Source: Cordylochernes scorpioides
Taxonomy: Eukaryota > Arthropoda > Arachnida > Pseudoscorpiones > Chernetidae
Assembly: GCA_030710605.1 (NCBI GenBank)
Contig: CP092875.1
Location: 69,557,529-69,621,528, forward strand
Reading direction: 5' to 3'
Length of the DNA stretch: 64,000 nt
Of the stretch, positions 43,613 through 53,837 are shown piece by piece (within the stretch, counting starts at the first letter, position 1; each line of letters begins with the position of its first letter). Under the pieces are notes generated by a model that had not been told where the DNA came from, searched no databases, and worked only from the letters and a program-made list of their open reading frames with translations. The translations under genes were made by a program, and so were the position numbers.

Positions 43613-44639
43613 ATTATTATAATATAATCTTGAGATTTATTTATGTTAATTCTGTCAATTAAAACTCTATTTATTTCTCTTATGAATATGGCATACGTTT
43701 GAATTAGTGAATTTCGGTTTATATTTCCTTATTGATATATAATGAGCATTATCCAATATGTTTGTTTCATCAGGAATTAATTCAATAACAAGATCTTTCA
43801 TTAGTTTTCATTTAGAATATTCTTATGTATACTCAATTATCAGTAGTGTTTTTGAAAATAAGAGCTACTCGTTTTTTGAGGTTTTGTAGGCGTTTCCAAA
43901 TGAATTATTAAATTCATTTTTTCTATAAGATTTTGTGTGTAAACTTTTCATTTTAGCTATTCTGAGATAATGTATTCATATATATGGTATTTCTGACGAA
44001 TATAAATTCACCAATACTAATTACTTTTTTGGATGATAATATCAATTTCTCACATGATAAAATGCTTTTTCTTTTGTTTTAATTCTTTGTTACACCACTT
44101 AATCCCAGGATTGAAGGTAAAGTTGGAAGATTTTACCTCCAGTGATTGATATACTTCTTCCAGAATTAATCTATTAATTTGTCAACTAATATATCAATAT
44201 CAGAATTTATCGGCATTAATTTACAATTTGCATAATTCTTGTTGAGTAAAGATTTTTGCAAAATGCTACAAATTCGCTTCTTTGATTTAATTTCCATGGA
44301 TTTTTATTGATTTTTTGTATTATCTAAATTGCTATTCATTATAAATAAAACTTCCACATTGTCATAAATATATTAATTAATTCAGAAATGTGCCAATTTT
44401 ACATATTATCAATTTAACTTACAAGATGTCACATGCCATTTTCATATTAGATTCTCTAAATAGACAATAACAGCATAAAAAGAAGAATTTAACTACCCAA
44501 GCAGATCCAGCATATTCAACTGAGATTATGACATTTAAAAGGTATGAGCAGTTGGATATGAAAGAACAAATGTAACAAATAAGCTCTCAGCAAGATGTTT
44601 CTCTTATATCGGATCATTCAGTGTGTACACACTTCAAAA
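43613..44639. other. No clear gene
   Basis: AT-rich; possibly the upstream remains of the minus-strand LINE ending at 42480. No motif secure enough to annotate. Confidence 0.35.
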
Positions 44640-44735
44640 TGTTATAACACCTTGATAAAGGTTGGCGGTCAGCCAACTGAATTATTGGTAAAATAAATTA
44701 TATTTGATCCAATATATGTCTTTTTATTTAAAGAT
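44640..44735. repeat. Single arm of the AATATTTCGGCTGGCTG family
   Basis: ACACCTTGATAAAGGTTGGC and AGCCAACTGAATTATTGG, ending in GATCCAATATATGTCTTTTT. GAAA is mutated to GAAT in this copy. Confidence 0.7.
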
Positions 44736-45219
44736 TTATTCATGTGTTGGGTCAGATTTTCCACCAAACAAGACCCAACAAAGATGTAAACATTTACATC
44801 ATATATATATATATATATGTTATATAATTTTTAAAAATTTATAGAAATGTCATAAATATAAATCTTTGTAAATATTATTTTATTTTAATCATCTTTCTAA
44901 AATAACTCTGTTATTCTTTGGCCACCAGATGGCGCCACCTTAAATATATAAATGAATTGTTTTTGTTTTTTAGAGTAGGTTAGGTAAGTTAGATATAATT
45001 TTTATAAGTATGTAAATTATAATATAGGATTTATTGTTAAATTCTATATTTACTTAAATTTAATATATTCTTTTGCTCAAAGAGTTCATAAAATAAACTT
45101 CTTGAGATCAATTTTCTCTTTTTTAATTATATTCTTTACGACTGCACTTTCAACTTTAACAAATCATTTTGGATTTACATAGTTTGTAACATATATACAG
45201 TGGCTGGCCGGAAGTGTTT

Positions 45220-45692
45220 GGTGTCCAGAAGGTGGAGATGACACGAACCCTGCCCAAAGATCCTGGAACACATTGCAAAGAGGTCCAGCGCAGGATCTAC
45301 ACCAGAAGGTGGAGATGACACGAGCCCTGCCCAAAGATCCTGGAACACATTGCAAAGAGGTCCAGCGCAGGATCTACACCAGAAGGTGGAGATGACACGA
45401 GCCCTGCCCAAAGATCCTGGAACACATTGCAAAGAGGTCCAGCGCAGGATCTACACCAGAAGGTGGAGATGACACGAGCCCTGCCCAAAGATCCTGGAAC
45501 ACATTGCAAAGAGGTCCAGCGCAGGATCTACACCAGAAGGTGGAGATGACACGAGCCCTGCCCAAAGATCCTGGAACACATTGCAGAGAGGCCCAGCGCA
45601 GGATCTACACCAGAAGGTGGAGATGACACGAGCCCTGCCCAAAGATCCTGGAACACATTGCAGAGAGGCCCAGCACAGGATCTACACCAGAA
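45220..45692. repeat. 77-bp minisatellite, six units
   Basis: Units AGAAGGTGGAGATGACACGA ... CCAGCGCAGGATCTACACC repeat every 77 bp with almost no variation (G/A at GCAAAGAGGT versus GCAGAGAGGC in the last two). 77 is not a multiple of 3, yet all three minus-strand frames of the unit are open, giving overlapping open frames that are artefacts of the repeat. Confidence 0.95.
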
Positions 45693-46802
45693 AAGGACTT
45701 CGAGCATTCGTCTTTGTTAAACCAAAACATCTCTTCACCTCCTTTCTCCTTTCCTTTCTTCCTTCTTTTAATTTTGTATATAACTTGTGACACCACATTT
45801 TTGATAGATGGGGCATATTTAGTAATTTTTTTGGATTTCTTAAAGAAGAAATTAGTATATAAATTTCTCAAAGGGGGCAGGCATCTTAAATTTTATTTGA
45901 TTTTATTGTTAATCTAAATTATCTCTCAATAAGAAAGATAAATTTTGAATTTTCGTTAATATTTATTTTATTCAAAATTGATTTCTCATAAGTTGAGCAA
46001 GTATATTTATTATTTCAGAATTTTCCTTTAAATAAAAAAAAATAATAAAAATATTATTTTATTCCTTAATTCCTTTTTTTAAATTTAATAATATTATTAT
46101 TTTTAATATTCCGAGAATTTTGTATATTCAAGTTTTATTACTCTGTAAGAAATGATTGAGATTGAGGGCGCGGTAGAAAAGGGACAACAGTCTAGAGTTA
46201 GTTTTGATCGAGCTTCCAACCAGTCTTGAACAAGCTTTCAGGAAGATCAGATGTGGTTGTTGAGTGGGCCACCCCGAGAACGGTATGTTAACTTAATTTC
46301 TATTAATTGATAATTCACCTAATAGGTATGAGAAATTCGCATTTAGCTTCTAACATGAAATCTTCATGCTCCATTAGTCTTAGCTGGTATGTTTTGCCAA
46401 CTATGGCATGTTTTACATGGTGAAAAATGCATATCCATGTTTTAATAGGTAAAGAAGAATCATATTTTGGCCTCAATATGAAATCTTCATGTTCCATTAT
46501 GTTTAGCCAACATGTTTTGCCAACTATGGCGTGTTTATATGGTGAGAAGGACATATCCATGTTTTGATCGGTAAATTATTTCTTGTCCATGCAAGGTTGC
46601 CCTTGAAATGAAATGTTGTAATTGTATACAGAGTTAAATAAAAACTTGATGTTTAGCGTTCTAAAGTGTATTCATAATTTCCTTTCATCAAATTATAAAA
46701 CAGATGTGTATTAATGGTGTGTAACATGTTTCTTTCATGTATAAATCTGGGTACAACCACTGAGCTAGTACGGATCTTACACATGGGTTGCTCTATTTTC
46801 AA
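45693..46802. other. No recognisable gene
   Basis: T-rich and AT-rich intergenic DNA. 46315-46560 contains a tandem pair of about 120 bp (CATGAAATCTTCATGCTCCATTA ... shortened; GTTTTGCCAACTATGGC in both), otherwise nothing supported. Confidence 0.45.
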
Positions 46803-47177
46803 AATATATATATATCGTTTTAAATAAAGGCATATATGAAGATAAGTTAAAATAATTTCCAATACTTGCCTTTTGATATTACAAAATAGAAAACATTTTA
46901 AATAGGATTTGGAATTTCATCCAGAACCTTATAAACATCATAAAAACGGTTCCTTCGCATTTAAAAAACATGATGTTTATGATATATAAAATCAGTTCGA
47001 ATCTTCCAACAAAACTACCGCTATCAGAATTACACAATAGAGTTGGGTTCTAATATCATCTTGGCTCTTGTTACATGTTGTCAAGTGTGTTAAATTTAGG
47101 CTGATTGATTTACTGTTGAGCTCTAGTAAAAAGGGAGATAATTTGAAGTTATAGATGGATATATCTTTTAATTTTGT
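46803..47177. repeat. 370-bp interspersed repeat, copy 2
   Basis: Matches 18739-19112 (see there). Confidence 0.75.
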
Positions 47178-47198
47178 AATATTATATCTTTATATATA

Positions 47199-47477
47199 TG
47201 TGGCAATATAATAAGGTGGGGAAAGAAATAAGGACATCACAATTTGGAAGAGGAACCCAGGCGACCAGAGAGAGAAAGAGAGGGAGAGAGCCGGGCGGCC
47301 GGTGGTTCGTGTCGCACACAATCCCCAACTGTCTTCAAAGTCCCAAGATGTTAACTGACGAGTCCCAGTAGTCGCCCCTTGGAATGTCGCTGATGTCTAA
47401 AGTGACCGGTCCTTACCCTCCCGTCTCTCTCTGGGTTTACTGAGGGTTTGCTTTATTATTCCTGGAAGAGTATATAT
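47199..47477 (+). repeat. About 300-bp TG...CA repeat, copy 3, interrupted by a gypsy LTR
   Basis: Starts TGTGGCAATATAATAAGG after TATA, like 13952 and 22564. The last bases are replaced by the gypsy LTR starting at 47478. Confidence 0.55.
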
Positions 47478-47706
47478 TGTAACGAAGATAAAGAGCGGGA
47501 GATTCCAGAGAAATTAAGCCAGTTTATTTGCTGTTACAACTATAAATGCGCTGCACGGAAGTGAGTGCCAGCGCGCAGAAAAAGAAAAGAAAAATGATCT
47601 TAACTATGTCAAACAAAAATAGTGATATATATATGCCAAATTTAATTTTGCATAAAACAGAATAAAAGAAATAATGTATAACTATTATTTACAAATAACC
47701 TTTACA
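47478..47706 (-). repeat. 3' LTR of a truncated gypsy element
   Basis: 229 bp, TGTAACGAAG...CCTTTACA on the + strand, with TGTAA/TTACA inverted termini. On the minus strand it is preceded by the polypurine tract TAGGGAAGGGGCAA. It follows the integrase frame as expected for the element's 3' end. Confidence 0.8.
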
Positions 47707-47780
47707 TTGCCCCTTCCCTATAAAGGGCTGTGTCCTCACAGCTAGGAGAATCACCCCTGGGGCAAAGGGCTCACGTGTTC

Positions 47781-48535
47781 CTAGTCCTCCTGTCCGATGG
47801 GTCCATGGTAGGGCTTCATCCTTAGCACATGCATAATGTCCTTGGTTCGATGTCGTCTTCCTTGATCTTCAACTGGTCTCACTTCATACGTAACATCTGA
47901 TAGTTTCCGGGTCACATGGTAAGGTCCAGAATAGCGTCTCATCAGTTTCTCGCACAGCCCTACACGTCGTACTGGTGTGTAAATCCACACCAGGTCGCCT
48001 GGATGGTACGTCACTCTCCTGTGTTTTGAGTCATAGTTATGTTTTATTGACGTCTTGGGCTTTCAGAATGTGGAATCGTGCAATTTGGCGTGCCTCTTCT
48101 GCTTTAGTTTCCAATTCTTGAATATATTCGTCACTATCGGTGGTTTCTGGATAGGGAAACAGCGCGTCCAGTGGGGTTTCTGCCTCTCTCCCGTGAACTA
48201 AAAAGAACGGCGTGAATCCAGTTGCCTCTTGTTTCGCGGTATTGTATGCAAACGTGACAAAGGGTAGAATCTCGTCCCAATTCTTTTGATCAAGGTCTAC
48301 GTACATCGACAGCATATCGGCCATGGTTCTATTCAGCCTCTCCATAAGACCATTGGTCTGAGGATGATATGCCGTAGTGGACCGTTTGATGATCCCACAG
48401 CAGTTGGCCAACTCTTGGATCAACTTTGACTGGAAGTTGCGGGCTCGGTCCGTCACGATTTCCCGAGGGGCTCCATGGATCAGTATCACTCCTCCAGCAG
48501 AAAATTTGCCACCCCTTGGGCATCCCCAGTCGCTA
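47781..48535 (-). pseudogene. Ty3/gypsy integrase (5'-truncated, frameshifted)
   Basis: Minus strand. From 48489: MILIHGAPREIVTDRARNFQ (second catalytic Asp), TTAYHPQTNGLMERLNRTMA (catalytic Glu), VTFAYNTAKQEATGFTPFF. A frameshift near 48040-48050 leads to YHPGDLVWIYTPVRRVGLCE and KLMRRYSGPYHV (GPY/F module), stop at 47781. The first catalytic Asp and everything upstream are missing where element sequence gives way to gene C intron sequence near 48540. A relic unrelated in sequence to the integrase at 1866. Confidence 0.88.
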
Positions 48536-48656
48536 AGCTTTTTGTAATTGCGTATTTAGATAAATAGTCAGTACATTGTAGACTCAATATTCGGCGAGGC
48601 AGACACGAGCTTATTTTCTAAATTTCAGCTTATGAAAATTAGTCAAATCATCTGTG

Positions 48657-48824
48657 CTGCACCATAGAAAGGGCAATGAGTTCATTGTAGGTTCTTTATT
48701 CCCGTGACATTAGCTATGCTGTACCATAGAAAGGGCAATAAGTTCATTGTAGGTTCTTTATTTCCGTGACATCAGCTATGCTGCACCATAGGAATGGTGA
48801 TTAGTTCATTGTAGGTTCTATAAC
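48657..48824. repeat. 62-bp intronic minisatellite
   Basis: Units starting ACCATAGAAAGGGCAAT at 48661, 48723 and (diverged) 48785, each with TTCATTGTAGGTTCTTTATT. Degenerate relatives in the gene A and gene B introns (39180-39370). Confidence 0.85.
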
Positions 48825-49573
48825 AATACGCGAGCTACACGAAAGGATGGGTAATGTGCACATTGCATATACTGTATTCCAATAACCTTAGCAAATGTAT
48901 TTTGAATGTCAGGTGATGCCTTCATTCTAAGTTCTTTATTTTCACAACAATGGCCAATAAATATATCACGAAGGTAATTTCTACACTGTGCTTTCATTAT
49001 CTATGCCCATAACTGTATCCAAGCTATATCCCATAGGATAGGCATTATTTTCACTTCAGAGATATTCCTGTCCATTTATACAATTTATTACATAGAAGAT
49101 TATCATTGCTAAAAATAATTCTGTTTTTCTATTAAATTATAATTTAATAATATAATATTAATATAAATATATTTATTAATAATATAATTATTAGTTTCCT
49201 AAAAGATATTTGTTGCTATATAATTTGAAATATATCTACAAAAGGTATTGAATTTAATATAAATTTCTTTACTGTAAATAAAAATACTTGGATCTGTTAA
49301 TATTAAATTTGAATAAATAAGTTTATGGATAAATAAACTTTCTACCGTCCTCTCTTTCTACGAAGCAAGATATTATAAGCTTGGCTCATCAGTGGTGAAC
49401 CCATTCAGAGGTTTTCTTCAAATTTAAACTTGCAATGAAACGGTAGGTTTTACCGTGGAAAATTATTTTAGCAAAAAACCACTGGAATGGTTCACTACTT
49501 GCATAAATAGATGGTGCACTTTAATATTATATTTAGTTATTTTTTAGGGAAAAGTCGGTGTTTTTTACCCAAC

Positions 49574-49646
49574 GCCTCGTTAGCGCAGTAGGTAGCGCGT
49601 CAGTCTCATAATCTGAAGGTCGTGAGTTCGATCCTCACACGGGGCA
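49574..49646 (+). tRNA. tRNA-Met (CAT), elongator type
   Basis: Seven-pair acceptor stem (GCCTCGT with ACGGGGC, one U-G pair), D-arm TAGCGCAGTAGGTAGCGC, anticodon arm CAGTCTCATAATCTG with CAT at 49607-49609, T-arm GTGAGTTCGATCCTCAC, discriminator A, and an immediate T run as RNA polymerase III terminator. No intron. A and B boxes intact. All features of a functional gene. Confidence 0.95.
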
Positions 49647-49950
49647 TTTTTTTTTTTTATTACTTCGCCAATAAAAATTATTCCCTCAATAGTGTTTCAT
49701 TTCCTCAATGTCAAATTGAGCCTTTGGTGAACGACCAACAGTTTATACGTAGTTAATTTAGGCCATTCTTAAGTACACACTCTCCGAAATTTGAACATTT
49801 TATCTAATTTTATTTTAATTAGTTAAAATCTCGGTTTTCTAAAGGCCAACCTAGGTACAACGTCAAGGTACAACAACGAATTTTTGATAATTCTCAATTA
49901 ATACTTTATTAACAGAGACTGAGTCTTTAGTTTAACTCTGATTTCGGTAG

Positions 49951-50109
49951 GGTGACAGCGGTGGTCCTCTTGTCAAATTCTACAAAGGCAAATTCTACCA
50001 AGTCGGAATCGTGTCTCAAGGTTTTGACTGTAAACATGACAGCCCTGGGTTCTTCACCAACGTTCGACTCTACTTTCCCTGGATCCACAAAACCATTTAC
50101 TCCAACTGA
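49951..50109 (+). CDS. Serine protease gene C, orphan terminal exon
   Basis: 159 bp (52 residues plus TGA) after acceptor CTGATTTCGGTAG. Opens GDSGGPLVKFYKGKFYQVGI (catalytic Ser), then VSQGFDCKHDSPGFFTNVRL and FPWIHKTIYSN. Closest in layout to the last exon of gene A. The open frame and GDSGGP are intact, but no upstream exons of this copy were found between gene B and here. It may be a truncated duplicate, or be spliced onto gene B transcripts as an alternative last exon. TGAATAAATTATCC at its end includes AATAAA. Confidence 0.88.
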   Translation, partial: GDSGGPLVKFYKGKFYQVGIVSQGFDCKHDSPGFFTNVRLYFPWIHKTIYSN

Positions 50110-50275
50110 ATAAATTATCCTATTTATGTATGAATCTTTTTTTAGTGATTGCATTGGGCATTTGACCTTTCGATTGTTGTTTGTGGTTGAATGTTTGTGT
50201 AATTTGTAAAATGTTTGATTTTATTTTATTTAATAAAGATGCTCTCAGAAAATATATTGGTATATGTACCAAAAT

Positions 50276-50711
50276 TCAAAACTATTTTAAAGGCGTAAGA
50301 TTCTTTTTGATATTAAGCAATTTCTACTGCCCTTACTGCAATGGAAAAATTAATGGGAGAGCCTGGCTCATCAGTGGTGAACCCTCTCAGCGGTTTCGCC
50401 AGTTTAATATACCATACCGCTGTTATATTGCATTTTTGGAACTTCCTTTTATAGTGATACTGTTGATAGACTCTTTGAATGGGTATTTTAGAAGAACTAT
50501 GGACATAAGCTTTGAGGACAGTAGAATTACATACATTTATAAATATATAATATGCTTCGAGCAATCGCTCTTCCGCAAATATCAAATGAGCCAGGCCCTC
50601 TCATTAATTTTTCATTGCAGTAAGGGCAGTATAAATTGTTTAATATCAAAAAGAATCTTACGCCTTTAAAATAGTTTTGAATTTTGATAACAGATGGCGC
50701 GCTAGTTCATC
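50276..50711. repeat. 436-bp palindromic retro-type repeat with 14-bp target duplication
   Basis: Flanked by ATATGTACCAAAAT at 50262-50275 and 50712-50725. Outer arms TCAAAACTATTTTAAAGGCG and complement; right-only tail AGATGGCGCGCTAGTTCATC. Interior is a permuted relative of the 377-bp unit at 39540-40722, with a minus-strand hammerhead-like core at 50363-50402. Confidence 0.88.
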
Positions 50712-50862
50712 ATATGTACCAAAATATTTACCCCTCCCTTTAAAAATGCATTGGAATAGTATATTAGGTTTATCACTTCAGTAAAAAAACTCATAAAGTT
50801 GGTAAAGAAGATTGAACACAACGTCGTTGTGCCTTATCAAATTGTGCCTTATCAAGTAAAAT

Positions 50863-50917
50863 GAAGCTTTATACCATGGTTTCGGTCTATGACTCTCATC
50901 AGTACATAGGCGGCTTC
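50863..50917 (-). ncRNA. Candidate type I hammerhead ribozyme
   Basis: On the minus strand the 55 nt contain, in order: GAAGC (outer stem I), an internal loop, TA, CTGATGA (core), a stem II of G, bulged A, GTC, loop ATA, GACC, then GAAA (core), the palindrome ACCATGGT spanning a two-pair-plus-A:U stem III with cleavage triplet GTA, then TA (pairs inner stem I), AA, and GCTTC (pairs outer stem I). Stem I with internal loop and a tiny palindromic stem III match hammerheads of Penelope-like retroelements, which act as dimers. Predicted cleavage is after position 50872 read on the minus strand. The bulged A in stem II is a departure from consensus. Prediction by eye, not tested. Confidence 0.6.
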
Positions 50918-51009
50918 GATTTCGAAAACGTCCACGAAAGGTTGGATAACCAGATCTAGCTAAGCTGGCCAGACGGCGCCACCGCCAGAGACAAGTGGTG
51001 CACATGCGC

Positions 51010-51690
51010 GGTCAGTACAACTAAAGCAGAAGTACTGTTGTCAACACAATCGAACAAAGCGACGCCATTTAAATTTGCGTCCAACTTTCTTTACCTTTTA
51101 TCTAATTAAAGTAATAATTTAATTCAAAATGTGTTTGTGTCAATGTATAATCATCTACCAAGACAGTATTTTTGACCCAGTATATAAAGAGGTTTTTCTA
51201 TCAAAACGTTTCAAAGGTGTTTGTATATTATATCTTAAAGATTGATTACCATATATAAGATCGTTTATATTAAAGCACAAGCTAAAGTAATACTTTTCAT
51301 ACCATCATACATTTTAGGTCCTTCGAGCAGATTAATAAATAAAAAATTAAATTAAAAAATAAAAGATGCCTAAAAAACAAGTAAAGTTTCATCTAAAAGA
51401 ATTTATTTTGAAATATCAAGCTTGATAACCTAAAGATTGAATTATAGAATGTACAAACTCAAAGTAAAGGTTATTTGAAGTATATAACTGGATAATATAT
51501 AAACAAAATTAAAGAAAATATTGATAATTTTATAGTTGAACAAATTGATTATGATAAAGATGTAAGAGACTAATAAATATATAACTGCAATACAACCTAT
51601 TTTGTTAAATTATTTAGAATTGAGGGAAATACAAATAATAAAACAGATTAAACTAAAATTGATCTAAAAAGTAATCTATATATATATATA
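51010..51690. other. No recognisable gene
   Basis: AT-rich DNA without supported features. Confidence 0.4.
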
Positions 51691-51972
51691 TATATAAATG
51701 AATGTATGTGTGTCTGTCCTTTATGCCTGACCAAACCACTCATTGGAACGCCATGAAACTTTGGGAAGTTATTTAGTATAGTACTGGGAAGGTTTCTAGC
51801 AAATAAAATTTTTGAAATAACTTTTCGCCTAAAAATAATCAAGATAAATATTCTAATTTATCTGTTATAATTCAACAATCTGCTCTAAATATTATCATGA
51901 TGATACGATGATTTTGTAATGTAGAAAATTAGGAAAGACAAAATTCAGGATGACACGGCAATTTATTTGAGA

Positions 51973-52366
51973 CAAGAATAATGATACAATTCCAAGGCAA
52001 GATACTATTCCTTTAACTTCCAATTACCGAGGGAACCAATTAATATTGATTTTATTCAACTTATCGAGTATTTTTCAAGGGACAGGGGAAAAAATGTTCA
52101 CTCTATCGAGAGATTCGTTAGACAAACCTTTACTCGGGTAAAACCCGGGCGAAGCCGGGTACATCCATACAAGAATAATGATACAATTCCAAGGCAAGAT
52201 ACTATTCCTTTAACTTCCAATTACCGAGGGAACCAATTATTATTGATTTTATTCAACTTATCGAGTATTTTTCAAGGGACCGGGAAAAAATGTTCACTTT
52301 ATCGAGAGATTCGTTAGACAAACCTTTACTCGGGTAAAACACAGGCGAAGCCGGGTACGTCCGCTA
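51973..52366. repeat. 197-bp tandem duplication with CCCGGGCGAAGCCGGG end
   Basis: AAGAATAATGATACAATTCC ... to ACTCGGGTAAAACCCGGGCG occurs twice, 197 bp apart, differing at few sites. The ends resemble the head of the 13541/30905 repeat family in inverted orientation. Confidence 0.75.
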
Positions 52367-52373
52367 GTATTAC

Positions 52374-53824
52374 AACAACAACAACAACAAAAGCCTTTAT
52401 TGAGGACCTCTCGTCCTATATAGGATTCGCCAGTTTACAGAGTAATTGAAGAGAAGAGAACTAAGAATACAGAGATATATGTAGTAGGTATAGTATAGTA
52501 TTTTCTACACTGTGACTATATACAACAGCAGTAACAAGCCTTTTAGTGGAATCAAAGTCCCATACAGGATTCGTCAATCTAATCCTGACAAAGATTATTT
52601 ACATATGATTATTTACCTCAATTAGATTAGGTATATAGCTTTCTTTTCTCTTCAGCCGTCTTCCAAAATTTGAACAACGCAAACGCTCCAGCTCTGTTTC
52701 TCACCACTTCATTCAACAGGAGCTCCAAAGAGAGTCCCTCGAGGCCTATTTCACTGAGGAGCACTTCTCGTTCGTCTTTCAGCCCCATACATGAGAGTAT
52801 ATGGTGATGTAGCCCCGGCTCCATTCTTGTCCCGCAAATCTCGCATGTCCATCCGTCTGTTTTAAATATTCTGGGGCGATCATCAGTAAAGAGCACCGAG
52901 AAGATTCACCGTTTGACCCGGAGCGGGAAATCGCTGGACAGATAGTGTTCCGGTAACGGAGTTGAGCATATGTTTTTATAGTGGGGGTATAGTCTTGAAT
53001 TTATTATTCTTGTGTGATCCTTTTGCAGAGATTGATCTATTGCAGTTCTGATTATGTAGGGAATTTCTCTTTGTAATGTTCTATAGTCTGTGCAGAAATT
53101 CAGCCATTGAAATCCGGTGGTGTTTAAAATATTAACTATACTTCCTGTGAAACCTATATATTTTTCGTTACGTTTGAGATTTCCCACAGCTGGGACAAGC
53201 AGAGCAGCGGCAATCTAGTTTCACCCATTCCCAGCATTCTCAACCAGAACTTTAAGGTAAGTTTCAAGACTGTAACGCTGAGTGACACTCTTCCCAATTC
53301 TATCCTGAGCATGTATCCGGGGGTGTATCTTGGTAAATTTAGATATCTTCGCAAAAATGAGTCCTGAATTTGATCAACAATTAATGTATGCTCATTTTCC
53401 CAAACAAGTGCCGCGTATAGCAGGGTTGATAGAACCATCGCGTCAAGAAGTTTCATAGAGGATTTCAAAGAGTTCATCTTCGACCTGGTCAGTATAGGCC
53501 AGACCGCACCACTGGCAGCAAGAGCTTTACCCTTATAGTATAATGCGGCTTGCTTAAAAGAGTTTGTTGAGGTGAGTGGATATCCTAGATACATGTATCT
53601 TTCCGTGACATTCAGTGTTTGTTGTCCCCAATACCAATTATTGGATTTTGACCGCTTCCCACCATTGCGAAATACCATTATTTTTGATTTGTTTTCATTC
53701 AACGTTAGCATATTTTCCTCAAAATATTTTCGTATCATATTAATTTTTAACTGCAAATTGTTCTTAGATTCGCCTATCAGTACAATATCATCTGCATATA
53801 GTAACAAATGTACATTTCCATGCT
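52374..53824 (-). mobile_element. 5'-truncated LINE with 11-13-bp target duplication
   Basis: Flanked by GCTAGTATTACAA at 52363-52375 and 53825-53837. On the minus strand it ends ATAAAGGCTTTTGTTGTTG, a microsatellite tail as in CR1/Jockey-like elements. It contains the RT C-terminal half only. It inserted at the edge of the 197-bp duplication and the mariner relic. Confidence 0.88.
52627..53807 (-). pseudogene. LINE reverse transcriptase C-terminal half with zinc finger (frameshifted)
   Basis: Minus strand. 53807-53154: MLLYADDIVLIGESKNNLQL with the catalytic YADD box at the truncation point, then MLTLNENKSKIMVFRNG, YMYLGYPLTSTNSF and LLDAMVLSTLLYAALVWENE (thumb). Continued in other frames at 53187-52906 and 52896-52627, the latter with CEICGTRMEPGLHHHILSC, a Cys-Cys-His-Cys zinc finger, and ERKxxELLLNEVVRNR. 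Frames overlap closely, so only one or two indels break it. Truncated before the palm N-terminal motifs; cannot be active. Confidence 0.88.
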
Positions 53825-53837
53825 GCTAGTATTACAA

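Larger units (their letters stand above)
48540..49950 (+). other. Sequence upstream of the orphan exon C (intron-like)
   Basis: Homologous in part to the last intron of gene B and ends in the same ATTTCGGTAG acceptor. Includes a 62-bp minisatellite and a tRNA-Met gene. No penultimate exon (of the QLKQAR...DHxCAG type) was found here or further upstream. Confidence 0.6.

Noticed and set aside
45175..45871. Series of minus-strand frames containing CVPGSLGRARVIST
   Set aside because: Same 77-bp repeat read in successive frames.
50178..50669. 162-codon plus-strand open frame
   Set aside because: Runs through the palindromic repeat 50276-50711; no family likeness and not open in sister copies.
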